Made by a program: the position numbers and the translations under genes. DNA of 64,000 nucleotides from Spirodela intermedia. Its lineage: Eukaryota > Streptophyta > Magnoliopsida > Alismatales > Araceae. Location of the stretch: positions 7,263,221-7,327,220 of the forward strand of contig LR746270.1 in assembly GCA_902729315.2 (NCBI GenBank), in the 5' to 3' direction. The notes beneath the pieces were generated by a model. The model made no database searches. It saw only the letters and a program-made list of their open reading frames with translations, and was not told where the DNA came from. Below, piece by piece: positions 26,640 to 38,914 of this stretch (the stretch's first letter is position 1; each line of letters opens with the position of its first letter).

Positions 26640-27960
26640 TTACTTTCGAGATTGATTTGGTGATACGTGATTCTCCAACAATTGTTTCTATTTTTAAGGT
26701 TGAGTTGAAGTAAGTTAATTTGTGTTGTCATCTTCTTCACACATTGCGTTGACAAGTTATTGCCTAGGGTTTGTGCTGAAGACTTTTCTACTTTGATAGG
26801 GGCTTCACATAAACGCTTCATTTCAATCATTGTGTAAGTCTTGAGTTGAATTTTTACCTTAGAGATTGACTATTTGATATAACTTCATATGTCCTGATCA
26901 ACTTTCTAGTGTGTCATTAGTAAGGTCTTGATTTCATATCCCACTAATACATTTGTTCTTCATGATATTCAAATATTTCAGTTGCCATAGGTCTCGTCTT
27001 TTTGTAACTTACATCTTGAGTTTGAATTTTTTGCATGACTTCATATGCTCTGATTTTTTTTGCTATTTCTCTCATTGACACTTTTGACTTCATGTCGCTC
27101 AAGTCTTGCATTCAAATGCCATAGGTGACTTTGGATTTCTAGATTTTACATAAGATTTCATCACATGTGTTGACATCTATTCATCCGTACTTATGTTTGA
27201 ACTTTATGACATTACATTGTGTTTTAGTACAAAAAAATCTTGAGCATGTAAATTTTTAGATTTTTTGTTAACTATAAGATTATTTAAGCATCATCAATAT
27301 ATATATTGAATCTTTCTCAAAGATATTGAACGTGTAAACATAAGCTCTCATTATGTCCATTGATAGTTCAATAAATATTCAATAAATATTTCATAAATAT
27401 TTTTTAAATAAATTTCAATTAGAAGTGTTGAAACTAAGGGCATCAATATAATTCATAGAGTTTTAAAAACTCAACCTTTGTGTCCATAAGAGCTAGATCT
27501 TGAGTTCACATGATCAAAAATAACTCCTTAAGTCCACATGAAGGCTAAAATCCACCATTAGAGATAGTGAACCTCTTGAAATGAAGTGAACTTAAAAATA
27601 GATTTGTTAAAAGGTGAATGCCTCTAGGGCTATAAGGGTGCACTTTTTATAGGCTGAAATCTAGTTATAACTAACATAGAAAATGGGAAGTACATTAAAA
27701 TTTCCTCAAGGAAAAGGAGGGTTATGTTAAAAGGCCCTTAACATATTAGGTTTCGAAATTTAAACAAAAATAGGAGTTGAGATTTTGACGCATTTAACAT
27801 GTGTCCAAAATTTTCTACTATGTCATATCAAACTAAATTTGGGCAAAAAATGTGTCTTCATGCATCTTGGGACTCTTAATCTATTTGTACTAAGGTGAAA
27901 CTTTGTTGTATCAACTCTCCTTCTGCTTTTAAATTTAAGCAACCCCTAGTGAATTAGAGG
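26640..27960 (-). repeat. Diverged dispersed repeat, copy A
   Basis: The minus strand at 26627-26830 keeps a short open frame whose start (MIEMKRLCEAPIKVEKS...) resembles a broken frame at 29700-29840 in copy B. Further right, 27470-27560 has the CTTGAGTTCACATG-type ~30-bp motifs, and 27600-27900 matches the copy in GDSL intron 3. Probably the remains of a retroelement or a non-autonomous element; the class is not recognised. Confidence 0.45.
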
Positions 27961-29099
27961 ATCTGAATTTGATCTTCTAAATTTCAGATTACCTAGTTGT
28001 GAATTTATGAGTTGAAGGCACCACTTATATCTTTTCTGCATTTGATCTTTTTAGTATTTGATTTGAGAGTATCTCAAGGTAAATCAGTTGATGTCAATGT
28101 CCATCAAAATGAAAATTTATTGTGTTTCAAGAACGAACATATCAAAAATGTTTTGAGATACAATTAGAAAGTCATTTAGGCCCTGAAAGATGTGCTTAGT
28201 ACGAGTAGTTACAAAAATGTTCATAAAAACATATAAAGTTATTAGCATCTAAACTACTTTTTCTTGGTATAAAGTAGTTATAATCCACAAAGCAAAATTT
28301 GTGAGGTAGATGACTTGGGTGAACAATGAATAACTCTAACATTGTGGAGATTGAAATCAAGTCATGAATCCTCGAAAGACGTACTTGTATTGTGGTTCTC
28401 TCATTTTGAATCTACAAGTTAGAAGGACAATGTTACGTTTGATGTGTGTAAGTGAAGTACCAAAAGAGAGGGTAAATTAGTTTTTTATATTTTCTATGCT
28501 ACTATATTATTTTGTTTACGTGTATATGTGTTGACACATGTTATAACATAGTCTCTTAGATCCTTGAAAATCATTTTCTTTTTACCATGGGGTCACTTTG
28601 ATCTCTTTTCTCACTCGTGGCTATGATGAAGATAGAAATTTCTACTATAATTCACCCTTCACTAGGTTACATCTAATCCTATAAGATTTTTCTATCATAT
28701 TTCATTATTTTCTTTTAGAAGTACCATTGATTTTACTGGATGAGAAACTCAAATATATTTTTTTGATATGTGTAGAGATCTTATCCCTCACATACAAGTC
28801 TTGACTCTCAACACCACTTACCAAAGTTAATACATAATTTTCTATAGAGATCTTATGAGTAGTTTTTTACTCTTAGCACTTCTTACCTTAGCTTAACCCT
28901 ATCTCCATTCACCACACATGTTACCTTAGGGCCTGATGTAAAGAGACAATATTCAGTTCAGTTGGTTAACTCATAGATTACCATAGATGAATGAGTAGAT
29001 GATGCTTTTGATTTTTACTTTCACATGTACGATTATTTTATTGTAGATGATTGAATGATGAATGATGTGGATGAAAATATTTTCATTCAACATTAACCT

Positions 29100-30190
29100 T
29101 GCTATGTCTTCAACTTATTCTCTTTATACTCCTATATATTTTTGTCATTTCAACATCTGAGAATAATCATGAGTTTAAAAATCTTTCTATTACTCCACTA
29201 ATATACTAGTGACCTTTAACTATTTTACAGTACCAACCCTTCTACTCTTAAATTTGTTATCTATAAAATTTTATATGGAGATTGTAACTAATCAACATAT
29301 ATTTTATCTTTCAAAGATTTACTTAAAGGTGGTCGTTTAGTTTGTCTTTAGTCCACATATTCTATTGATGAGTTATTATTCAGAATCTGCACTTCTGACC
29401 TTCAGTTATGCTTCAGCTCAAATTTTTTTATTCTCATGTAGGTTGTCCTTAACAATATGTTTAGAGATTTTCAATTGATCAACATACATCTTTGTCTTTA
29501 GAGTTGAGCTTGAATATGATCGTTGAGCTTATCATTTTGTCTATAAACTTTAGTGACATATTTTCATCTAAGGTGCGTGAGATTCACTTTGAATTCTTCT
29601 TTACTTTGAAATGCATAGGTTTTTTACAAATGATATTTGAAGCTTCTTTTGGAGATTCTTGATACTTCAATACTTAATTTTCCTTTTGAGAGTGAGTTTA
29701 AGTTAGTTGTTTTGCTTCATCATTTTCTCTAAGTAAGATTTTGGTGTGTCACCGTGTAGGTTATGTGGCAAAGACTTCTCTACTTCTTTGATTGCTTTGT
29801 GCAAATGGTCTACCTCAACTGTCATGTAGAACCTGAGATTAAATCCTACTTTAGTCACTAATTATGTCATGTAAATTATCATGATATATTAATGATTTAA
29901 TTTATATTTAATAAATCATTAACAAAATAATTCATAAATAAATATTGCAATATAAGTGTCAAAATCAAAAACATTTACAAACAAGTTCCTTGAATTTGTA
30001 AGGGTATGATTATGAGTCCACAAAACGAAGGGGTGGTTCCCTAAGTCCATGGGGAAATTGAAGTTCACCAACAGATGGAGAGTACCTTAGAGAGGAAGAA
30101 ACTTATAAAATTTATTGATTGAAACTTGAATGACTCTTGGACTACACAAGGTGCCTTTAGATAGGTTAAAGTTTGTTGATTGGGTGTCAA
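29100..30190 (-). repeat. Diverged tandem repeat of about 187 bp plus ~30-bp motif tail, copy B
   Basis: Similar segments recur at about 29104, 29291, 29479 and 29667, spaced about 187-188 bp. Each has a TCAACATAC-like start followed by a T-rich stretch. On the minus strand the last units can be read as related Leu/Lys-rich peptide stretches broken by stops. From about 29980 the ~30-bp CCTAAGTCCATGGGG-type motifs seen in copy A follow. Divergence is high and the unit borders are approximate. Confidence 0.4.
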
Positions 30191-33006
30191 AATTTTAATT
30201 TCAAATAAAATTCAAAAATAGAATGAGAAGGAGAATAGGAAGGAGAATAAGAAGATAGAAAATGAAATAGATGTATGAATCAAGAGAACTACAAGTGATC
30301 AATAGGAAAATTTGAAAATATGAGCATCGAGAAATTGTATAATGATCAAGGGATAGCCCTTGAGTTTTTTGCATGCTAAGACACCTAAAAAAATTAGAGT
30401 TGTTGAGAGAAGGAATAAGAAATTACTAAAAATTTCTAGAACCTATAGATAAGAAACTTAAATAGCTTAAATATTTTTGGGTATCGGTAATAAGTAGCAT
30501 TTGCTACATCATGATTAGACCCATAGTTAAGAAAACTCCCTCTAAGTTAGTCAATAGATAAAACCAAACACTCATTACTTTAGGCTCTTTGGATACAAGT
30601 TCTTTATTCTTATATATGATTTAGAAGAAATAAAAAAATTGACTCTAGAACCAAAGAACAATTTCTAAGATATTGTGAAAATTTTATGATATTTTAAGTG
30701 TACAATGAGATAGCATCATTGGTTGAGAAATCAATAAATGTGATTTTTTTTTGGAAAAAAGAGAAAGAAGTCCTGATTAAGGATAAAGAAAAATTTTACA
30801 GACTAAATTTCAGAATATTTTGATCAGCAATGATTTTAGGCTCTTGAATTAGAAGACATCTAGAAAGGTGGGTCTTTTAAGAGAATGAAGATATATTGAC
30901 TTGTTCAACGTATTGGATTTTACGATAGTTTGAGTGTAAACTAGATCTAGATTGAAAAATGAAGAAAGTTCAAGTACAATTATTTCTAAAAATGTTAGCT
31001 GAAAATAAATAAATAAAATTTTATGATGAACATTAGACTATTACTATAGCTATGGAAGCACCCTGGGATTTTGGGTTATAAATCAAAAGCACTCTAAGGT
31101 GTTTGTGTCCTAAGTCCACTCTCATAGGACACCCTTGTCCCTACATTTCACTTGACCAATCATTGTCCCTGATTAATAGGTTCAACCCGTAGAGAATTTT
31201 ACCCAAAATTATCTTCTAGATTTACAATGCTAAATGGCCAATAGCTTGATTTCATGATTACCCTTGTAGTTGAATCAATAACTAGTCCATCAACATAAAG
31301 ATTTACTTCTTATTTCTCTCATAGATATGTTGAAGGTGTTCTTACTTTAGTTAAGTTGAAGATCTTGTAAAGTTATACTTTCAGTTCTTGATTTGTTTAT
31401 CTTCTTTTCATTTGATTGAGCAATAAAGACTGATCAGAATTCATAAATAAATCTCTATAGAAAATGCTAAAAACTTTCTCGAGATGGTAGAGGAGTCAGA
31501 GGTGATAGCCATTGGAGAGGTGTTAAATTTATTCAATTGTTTTTAAAAAAATCCTCCACTATTTCAACATTATGAGTCATTGCTATATTCCATGAATTCC
31601 TATTTAGAATTGGTATTATTATTTTATTATTTTTAATTTCTATTTAATAAACTCATCTTAATTATTATAGTTCCAGAATAATAAATAAGGAGTATCCTTT
31701 AATAAATATTATGAGCGTTTGCCATTATCAAGATAATATACATTTAATGCTTCAATACTTTGTTCTTGACAATGTCCTCCCAATGTGAGCCCAAGAAACT
31801 CAAGGTGGGATTTCCACTCTTCCTTGAACTCTATTTGCATGAAGTTAAAAGAAATTTAGATCTATGAATCATAAGACTCAAATTTCATGTTTCATGGATG
31901 ACTAAGGTCTTGTGTTTCTATCATTGGTAATTTTTTAGTTCATTCTATTGATCATTTTCCAAAAAAATCTTTATTTTCTTCATATTTTCTTATTTTTGAA
32001 GTTAAATATAATAGTAATTTAACTAGTTAAATTGAACAACATCAAAACTCAAATAAGATGCAAGCACTGCCATTTCATGACTGTAGGAACAAAGAGTGAG
32101 ACGTCAAAATGCATGGGACAACAGGTCACTACAGATAAAAACATAGTCCCATCCTTGTTGGTACACTAAATGGTGGGGAACCCACAAGTGCTCCTTTATC
32201 AACTTCCTCCTGTGCAACTTAAGGAGCTCTTACATCATTTCCTTATGGCATCAAGAGCATATATTGCAAGAAAAATATCTTATTGTGCAGGCTTCAGAAT
32301 CAAAGGAGCAAAGAGGACCTGAAGCATTCAAAAAGTGTATGTCAAAGAATTAATGAATCTTACATGCCATAAGAAACAATTTAAGAAATAATTAGAGAGT
32401 TAATATCGGCACTAATGCTGACGCTGGTAGAGCGAAAAGACTTCATACAAAGCTACCCCATTGGATGTTGTACTGTAAATAATAGTCTTTACCGGTATAT
32501 GCAATTTTATCATTTTCCCTTGCTATCAGCGTCTCGTAATGTGTGGGACTGAGTTTAACTCTCATGTATAGTTATAACAACCTCAAAGTTGGTATATCTG
32601 AGTGATATTGAATAGTTAGAGAAAACTAAATGAGTTACATTTGTGTTATTTTGGCTTGCATTATTCCAATATGTAACTTGTTGTTATCACGGCATATTTC
32701 TTTGCCTCCATTTACTAGACGTGAGGGCTACCGTGGACTCAGTCCACCCTTGAACGTGGTCGTTAGGATTTATGTTCCTTGGTGTCATCCAAATATGCGG
32801 TTAGTTCGGGCTGCATTGGATGTTCGTAAACCGCATCATTGAGACTATTCCCTGTTCCCCGTTTACCTCTTCTTCGGTGTAAAATGAGCGACTGACGGCG
32901 AGAAAGGAAATCTTACGTTGACAAGAAATATCGTTGACATACAAACGGGAGAACTTATTCAACGGAAGGCCGATCTCATTTATTATGGCTGCTAAGGCGC
33001 CTCGTT

Positions 33007-33502
33007 CTACTCGTAGCAGCAGCAAATGCCGTCATTATCACAGCAGCCTTTTGAAGCACCAAGCGGTGCTCCGTTTGCGCAGGTTTTAGCGCAGTCCCAA
33101 TCCTTGCATTTCCCTGGCGTTCCACGACAAAAAGTCCCCGCGGCGCAGCGTTGCTCTGCCCATGCTGCGATCAAATGCCAAGGGTAGGATTTTTATAGTA
33201 AGTTTTCTTCTCAAGAAAAACTGGGTTCAAGTCTCCAACAAATCTTTATTCGAAGTTTTCCCAATAACCAAAAATATGAACAAATTCGCGGTAAACGTAA
33301 CCAAAATAGAAACTCTAATTGTAGCTCATGGAGTGCACCAACATTTTCATGGCAGATGTAGGGAGTAAACGACGAAGGGATGGCTGAAGGCAGATAGGCG
33401 ATTTACTGAAAATGGTCATCCTGTACCTGGGGATGTAAGAAAGGCCAGAAGTGCAAGGAGGACGACGACCTTCATCAGAGTAGTTAGTCCCTTGGCCGTC
33501 AT
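33007..33502 (-). CDS. Secreted ten-cysteine peptide 2 (defensin-like)
   Basis: Minus-strand exons 33502-33427 and 33164-33007, joined at a phase-1 GT-AG intron of 262 bp, encode 77 aa. The signal peptide (MTAKGLTTLMKVVVLLALLA and following) ends at AWA, with likely cleavage before Glu. The mature peptide has ten cysteines spaced C-x5-C-x6-C-x4-C-x3-C-x11-CC-x5-CCC and ends CCCYE. Spacing equals that of peptide 1 except for one extra residue before CC. Exon layout matches peptides 1 and 3: exon 1 is almost only signal peptide, and the intron falls just before its cleavage site. A promoter block shared with peptide 3 suggests local duplication. Function as for peptide 1: extracellular disulfide-rich peptide, exact role unknown. 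Confidence 0.85.
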
Positions 33503-33577
33503 CTTTGTCACCGCAACTATCCTCGCTTCCTAGGCTAGTTATGGCTTGGGTGAGGAGATGGCGGAATCAACGGCCTG

Positions 33578-33583
33578 TTTATA
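33578..33583 (-). promoter_or_regulatory. TATA box of peptide gene 2
   Basis: On the minus strand GAGCTATAAACAGG, about 80 bp before the ATG, matching the placement in genes 1 and 3. Confidence 0.65.
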
Positions 33584-33689
33584 GCTCTCAAGCGATTGGA
33601 CTTGCCCGCGGAATAAGCAATTCCCCCGAAATAAATAGACTGGCTTTGGATTTCTTTCCGTTCTCGGACATTGGGATTATGAAATCTGG

Positions 33690-33715
33690 GGCAATAAATT
33701 CTCTGGATTTGGATA
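33690..33715 (-). promoter_or_regulatory. Conserved upstream block shared with peptide gene 3
   Basis: A 26-bp block (containing CAATAAATTC and GATTTGGATA on the plus strand) recurs with two mismatches at 37773-37798. Both lie about 190-200 bp upstream of their start codons. It is either a kept regulatory element or a remnant of gene duplication. Confidence 0.55.
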
Positions 33716-36700
33716 CACTTGTTCTCAAAATCACGCTAGATTTGACTCCAAAAGGTTATTAAAGGCAGTGATTTATGCGATTCTAGATCCTGATGAGTCA
33801 ATGCTAATTCCAGAATCGCGTTTTATTCCTATCCACTACTTTTCAGGCGTCGGTGTTTAACCTAAATTTCACAGACAAAAGTTTCAGCCGTCCCCCGGCT
33901 TTTCAGTGAATTGGAAGACCATTCTCTTCGCCAACCTTCATTGTATTCTCGATTCAACACCTGATACGAACTCAAATATCCCTGAACGGTAAATTTGTTT
34001 TTCCAAAACCCCTCCAGATTATCAGTTGGCTTGTCCCCTGCATTTGTCCATCCTATGGTGATTATTGTTGCTTACCATGCTCTTGAATGATCGAGCTCCG
34101 GGGATGTACAAAAATACGAAGAAACACAAATCGTCGGATATATATCCAGAAGTCAGAATCAAACTCTGTCTGGATTTAACATGACCCGAAAGTAGAGAAT
34201 AAGTTTCATATTAACAGAAAAGAAAATGATCAAGTTGAACAGAGAATTGGATGTTTTAGAAAAAGATTACTGTATCTACACTTATCCCCGAGGGACCATC
34301 ACAATCTGACTAGTTTACCGAACCTACTACTTAGATATCAATGGTGCTAACCAAGTACTTCGATCGTCAATCCCTTTCAGTACCAAACTTATCAGTTAGT
34401 TGCTGCATCCCACTGTTGAACATGCACCTTAGGGCACAGCTTTTCTTGACCATCTGATCTGGTTTCTATCTTGAAGCTACTATTTCCAAATTTCTTTTGT
34501 TGCCATTGATAAACAATTTTTACATGGGTTTCAAGTTGAAATTTACTATGCTTTAGTTGTTTATCCGACACCACATTGCCTTAATCTCCAGAATAAAATA
34601 TTAGTCTACTAGCATTTATTTATGACGTTTTTCCTTCCATAAAGTATGCGACAAAATATAATGCAGTATAATAAAAATCGATTTTATGAAATGTCATTTT
34701 CAAACGATATTTTACCATACTCTTATGTTTTCTGGAAAATGGTTGGAATCTCCAATTTACATTTGATATCCCACCCTTGGTTTGTGCCTATGTTAGCCTA
34801 AACTATTGGAATACCAATATAATATAGCGTCCAATGATAACATTGAGCTGATTAAGTGAAGCTTCTATTTTTTAAATAAAAATCTGTGACTACATAAATG
34901 CTAACTTTAAAAGAAAATATTAAATAGGAATCCCTGTTTTCTATTGATTTGGTCAAATAGTGATTATAGTGATTATAGTGATTATAGTGATTATGGTGAT
35001 TATGGTGATAGATAGTAATGTACTCATAACACTAGCTGTGGACAAATGTGAAAATAGTTGACCAAAGTCAAAGATTGGCATAGACATCAGATCATAGAAT
35101 AACTTAGAAATAGTGATACTAAAACTTCAGTTTCACCTAAGAATTGATTAATGTGAAGACCACAGAGGTATTGGAATTAACACCTCACTGTAAAAGAACA
35201 AGGGCAGTGGTATAGTTGTCCTTGATGGGTGATGGAGGATAAAAGGTTAGATGTAAACGCCCAGTACCCATAGCAAAACTACAAAGTCAGTGAGAAAAAA
35301 TGAACCACCGGGGAGATGCATTCTTGAATAAGGTAATGGAACACTTATAACATCAATAGTGATAGTTCTGAACATAAACACTGACTAATGAAAAAACTTT
35401 TAATCTCAAAATCATACTCCTATAGTTGTGATATCAAGCGAAAATTGCAAGAATTGTGATGTGGACGTAATATAAGTGATTTAATGGTGACGTCAATTAA
35501 CTTGAACACCGATTAGGCAGTGGATTTATGAGTGGACAATACGTCATGGAACTTACTAGCATCAATGTGCACCAAACGAAAAAATGGAAGCACTTATTCC
35601 TAGTCAATGTAGAGATAAATTTCCCTCCTGAACTAGCATTTTAGGAGAAACTGTTTTATCACTTACTTCAGAATTAAAATTTTTCATCATTGAGTTTTTA
35701 CTGAGAACGTACAACCAAACGAATCTATGTAAAATGGAAATTGGTAAATATTACACTATTTTAAAATATTGAAGAAACAATATGAGGTGAGCGGCAAGAA
35801 ACCAGGATACTGAGGGAAAAAAATCATAATTCTTTTTACCAGAAAAAAAATATTACTTAAATGGGTTGCATTACCCTCTCATTTTATTTAAAGTTTTCTC
35901 GATAAATGAGAGACAACCTTAATGAAGTACTGTCAGGCAAGATCATCATGATCAGAAATCTGCTCTACAATAGTGTCAATTGAGGATACGTACATTTCAT
36001 TTTCTTACACTATTTCTGTTAAATTTAATAGTGCCTTTGTGATTTTGATCTAAGTAGAACATTTCGTGTATCATTTCTATTAGCCTCAATTACACTTCAA
36101 AGCTATGAGCACTATTGAAAGACGTGATCCTTATATTTGTGCTAAATATGAAATGAATGTAAAATATGGAGTTTTGGGAGAGAGGTTGCCCATGAAGTCT
36201 AGTTTATCATGGGGAAAGCCTTGATCTCCTTTCCTTCCTGTCGTTCCACTTCTTCCCTTTGTCTCATCACCGATGTTCATGCCCTTCTACTAGTGTTCAT
36301 ATCCATGGCTCAATCACTGCGCTGCAGCACCATTAACGTGTTCCATCCACTCCCATGCTTGAAACTGCCTCTCCATTGCTGCCTGATACCCCGAAAAGCT
36401 TACACCGTTGCACCTGAATATGCAGCCACTTGCATCAATCCACAGTAGCCTGAATACTTGCCCACATTCCTATGAAAATATGTCTTCCAAAGATCCAGGA
36501 ATGCTGCAAAACCATCTCCCTCCCGCATGGAATATATTGTTCTTCACTCTTAAACTGAATTACCTTATTTTGGCATTGAGATAGACCGTATTTAGATTAT
36601 TTATCTTTGCATTTTGATAATAGAATCCCTTTTATACTCCTAAATGCTTCACAAACAAACAGACAGCTCTTAGCACACTAGTCTTGTTGTAGCTTCTCAT

Positions 36701-37134
36701 CAACCCCATATGCCTGATTATTTTATAAGCGGAATGAGCATATCAAGGACAACTAAATTTTTTAATTTATTTAAAATAAAATAGTTGATTTCTCATTATT
36801 CTAATTGCTGTCCAATTTTGTATCTCATGCCACTTCAGATTTGACCGTCAAAGAGCTAAATCTTGTTTTCCCCCTTGCTTAACTTTTTAGTACACTCATT
36901 TCAATAGCCACTACTAGTTTACGCGTTTTTTTGCGTCAGTTCCCAGAAGTAATTTTTTATTCCAAGCAAAATTTCTTGTGAACGAGAGGAAGAGGCCTCG
37001 CAAATTCGATCTTTTTCTCTTTTCGTCACCACCCTTCTTCCTCACTAGTACACGGAAACACTCAACGAAAGGTGTCCTTTATTCAAAGGGCAAAGCAAAG
37101 CATGCCTTTATTTGGATATCGGGGGCGGCAGGTT
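33716..37134. other. Intergenic region between peptide genes 2 and 3
   Basis: AT-rich, with no gene I can support. It holds the 9-bp minisatellite at 34957-35010. A short open frame at 36209-36448 and one at 34392-34574 have no recognisable family. Confidence 0.5.
34957..35010. repeat. Minisatellite, 9-bp unit TGATTATAG
   Basis: About six tandem copies of TGATTATAG/TGATTATGG, the last two with A to G changes. Confidence 0.9.
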
Positions 37135-37572
37135 CTACTTGTGGCAGCAGCAGTTTCCTTCGAAGTCACAGCACGCCTTGTTGGCTCCCTCGGGTATATA
37201 TCGACACCTTTCAGCACAGCCACCGTCGCTGCAGCTCCCAGCATCTCCGAAGCAAAACGTACTCCGAGAGCACTTCGGCTGGGCAAGGCCTGTATTCACG
37301 CGCCACAGATTTAATCTCCAGTCAAAACGCAAGGACTAGAGGTCTTTTGTTTTGAGGAGAGAAGGGACGAATGAAGACCCCGACGAGACTGTTACGTCCG
37401 TCCCTGACTAGATTGAAACAGATACTGAAAAATTGGATCACAACGGGTACGCGATACCCTTGGTGGTATCCTCCTGCCTGCATCATATAAGATGACGATA
37501 CACACCTGGGGACGAAAACAACGCCAGAAGTGTGGCCAAGAGTAAGAACTTTAGGACTCCCTTTGCCGCCAT
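37135..37572 (-). CDS. Secreted ten-cysteine peptide 3 (defensin-like)
   Basis: Minus-strand exons 37572-37506 and 37289-37135, joined at a phase-1 GT-AG intron of 216 bp, encode 73 aa. The signal peptide begins MAAKGVLKFLLLATLLALFS and is probably cut after the Ala of GLA. The mature part has ten cysteines, C-x5-C-x6-C-x4-C-x3-C-x10-CC-x5-CCC, ending CCCHK: the same spacing as peptide 1. Between the cysteines the three peptides share few residues, so the scaffold is kept while loops diverge. Genes 2 and 3 are in tandem on the minus strand; gene 1 faces them. Likely extracellular; defence, signalling or reproductive roles are all possible and not decided by the sequence. Confidence 0.85.
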
Positions 37573-37646
37573 CTTTTCCACGGCAAGTCTCCTACCAAAA
37601 TTGGAATCTTACGACTTGCTTTACGAGTTGGTGGAATAGACCTATA

Positions 37647-37652
37647 TTTATA
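37647..37652 (-). promoter_or_regulatory. TATA box of peptide gene 3
   Basis: On the minus strand TGCTATAAATAGG, about 80 bp before the ATG. Confidence 0.68.
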
Positions 37653-37772
37653 GCAAAAAATATAGCCAAAGTCAGGATTTTGGAATTGTCATCTAGCTGA
37701 ATGAATCTAGAGCTATAAACTCGTTGGATTTGGTTTTCTGTAAGCTTTTACCACTTGGCAGACCGAATCCCA

Positions 37773-37798
37773 GGCAATAAATTCCCTAGATTTGGATA
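37773..37798 (-). promoter_or_regulatory. Conserved upstream block shared with peptide gene 2
   Basis: Partner of the block at 33690-33715 with two mismatches. The surrounding 100 bp are only loosely similar, so this block stands out. Confidence 0.55.
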
Positions 37799-38914
37799 TG
37801 CAGGCCTTAAATAACCTTGTTTACGGATTTTTATTTGTTGTGTGAACTAGAGCGCTTGGAGGGCTGTTAAATTTGTGCCTACTATACGAACTAATCGTAA
37901 TATCTCTAGGCCTTTGGAATCACTTTTTCAGGCAAAAACCATCTGAACTCACTAGTCCGGAGATTCCTTGCCCGTCTCAAATGAGACGGCCCTTAGATCT
38001 CCGTAAACCTGGTTGTAGTGACCAAAATTTGCTCCATCTTCCTCCTAATCGTCATAACTCGACTGTTAATGTGTGTTGCAGAAGCGGCAGTCCATCTAGC
38101 TACCTGGAAGAAAATAAGGAAGCCTACTTGTATAGTTACCTAAATTAGTGAAGCTTCGTGAAGTGCAGCTTAATACTCTCTGCCACTTTAACTGGATGTC
38201 AGCTGCTTAAGCTGACGTCAGTGCCAGTCTACGAACTCTTCATTATTGCGCAGTGGCATGAAAACAACTGTTCCAATCCACTGGGAATGTGCTCCTATCC
38301 ACCTGAAAACGCATCTCCTTGTGTGTTCTTTTATGGAGTCCCATCAGATATTCTTTCTACGTACTTTAATCATCTCCTTGCATATCTGTTGTGCTTTAAA
38401 GCAGTTTTAAAATCAAATTGTTTACATAGAATACGTTTTGAAAAGGTCATTTTATTTTAAACAAAAATGTTAACCAAATATAGAAGCTTTGCATTTGAAA
38501 TGACATTATAAATTCAATAATATTTTTACCCCATGAAGAAAAATATTCATGTGAAAATTAAACTATGACTCTTATTACAGTAGGCATGTGTCAATTGTTA
38601 GAGTGAGGAGTTGACACTTGAAGTCATAAATAATTGAAACCTATGTATGGACATGAAGACATTATCACAATTAGTTTTGAGACCCTCAGATATTTTGATG
38701 TTGACAAAGGATAATTTGGTAATCTGTATATGATAATTTTGTATTATATTAAAAGGATGAATTTCCATAGACTACATCAAGTAATTCAATTAGGTGAAAT
38801 TTTACAAGAGAAAAATTATAAATATTTGGAGCCCATATGATTAAAATAATGTTTGACTACAAGTGGTTCCTAAGTATAGACATCTGACAACTAATTGTAA
38901 GTTAATTCTAGAGC
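37799..38914. other. Intergenic region left of the inverted-arm element
   Basis: Upstream region of peptide gene 3 grading into AT-rich DNA. Short open frames at 37873-38460 show no family I recognise. Confidence 0.45.

Larger units (their letters stand above)
25717..33006. other. AT-rich repeat-filled intergenic region
   Basis: 7.3 kb, strongly AT-rich and without a supportable gene. It separates the convergent peptide genes 1 and 2. It contains old repeat copies at 26640-27960 and 29100-30190 (listed separately). The rest, including 30200-32600, shows only scattered stops and short frames. Confidence 0.6.

Noticed and set aside
36209-36448. 79-aa open frame on the plus strand
   Set aside because: No recognisable domain or signal; the opposite strand also shows short frames. 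Not supportable as a gene.
37072-37355. Open frames on the plus strand over peptide gene 3
   Set aside because: They lie opposite the spliced minus-strand gene with its signal peptide, GT-AG intron and ten-cysteine pattern, and have no domain of their own.
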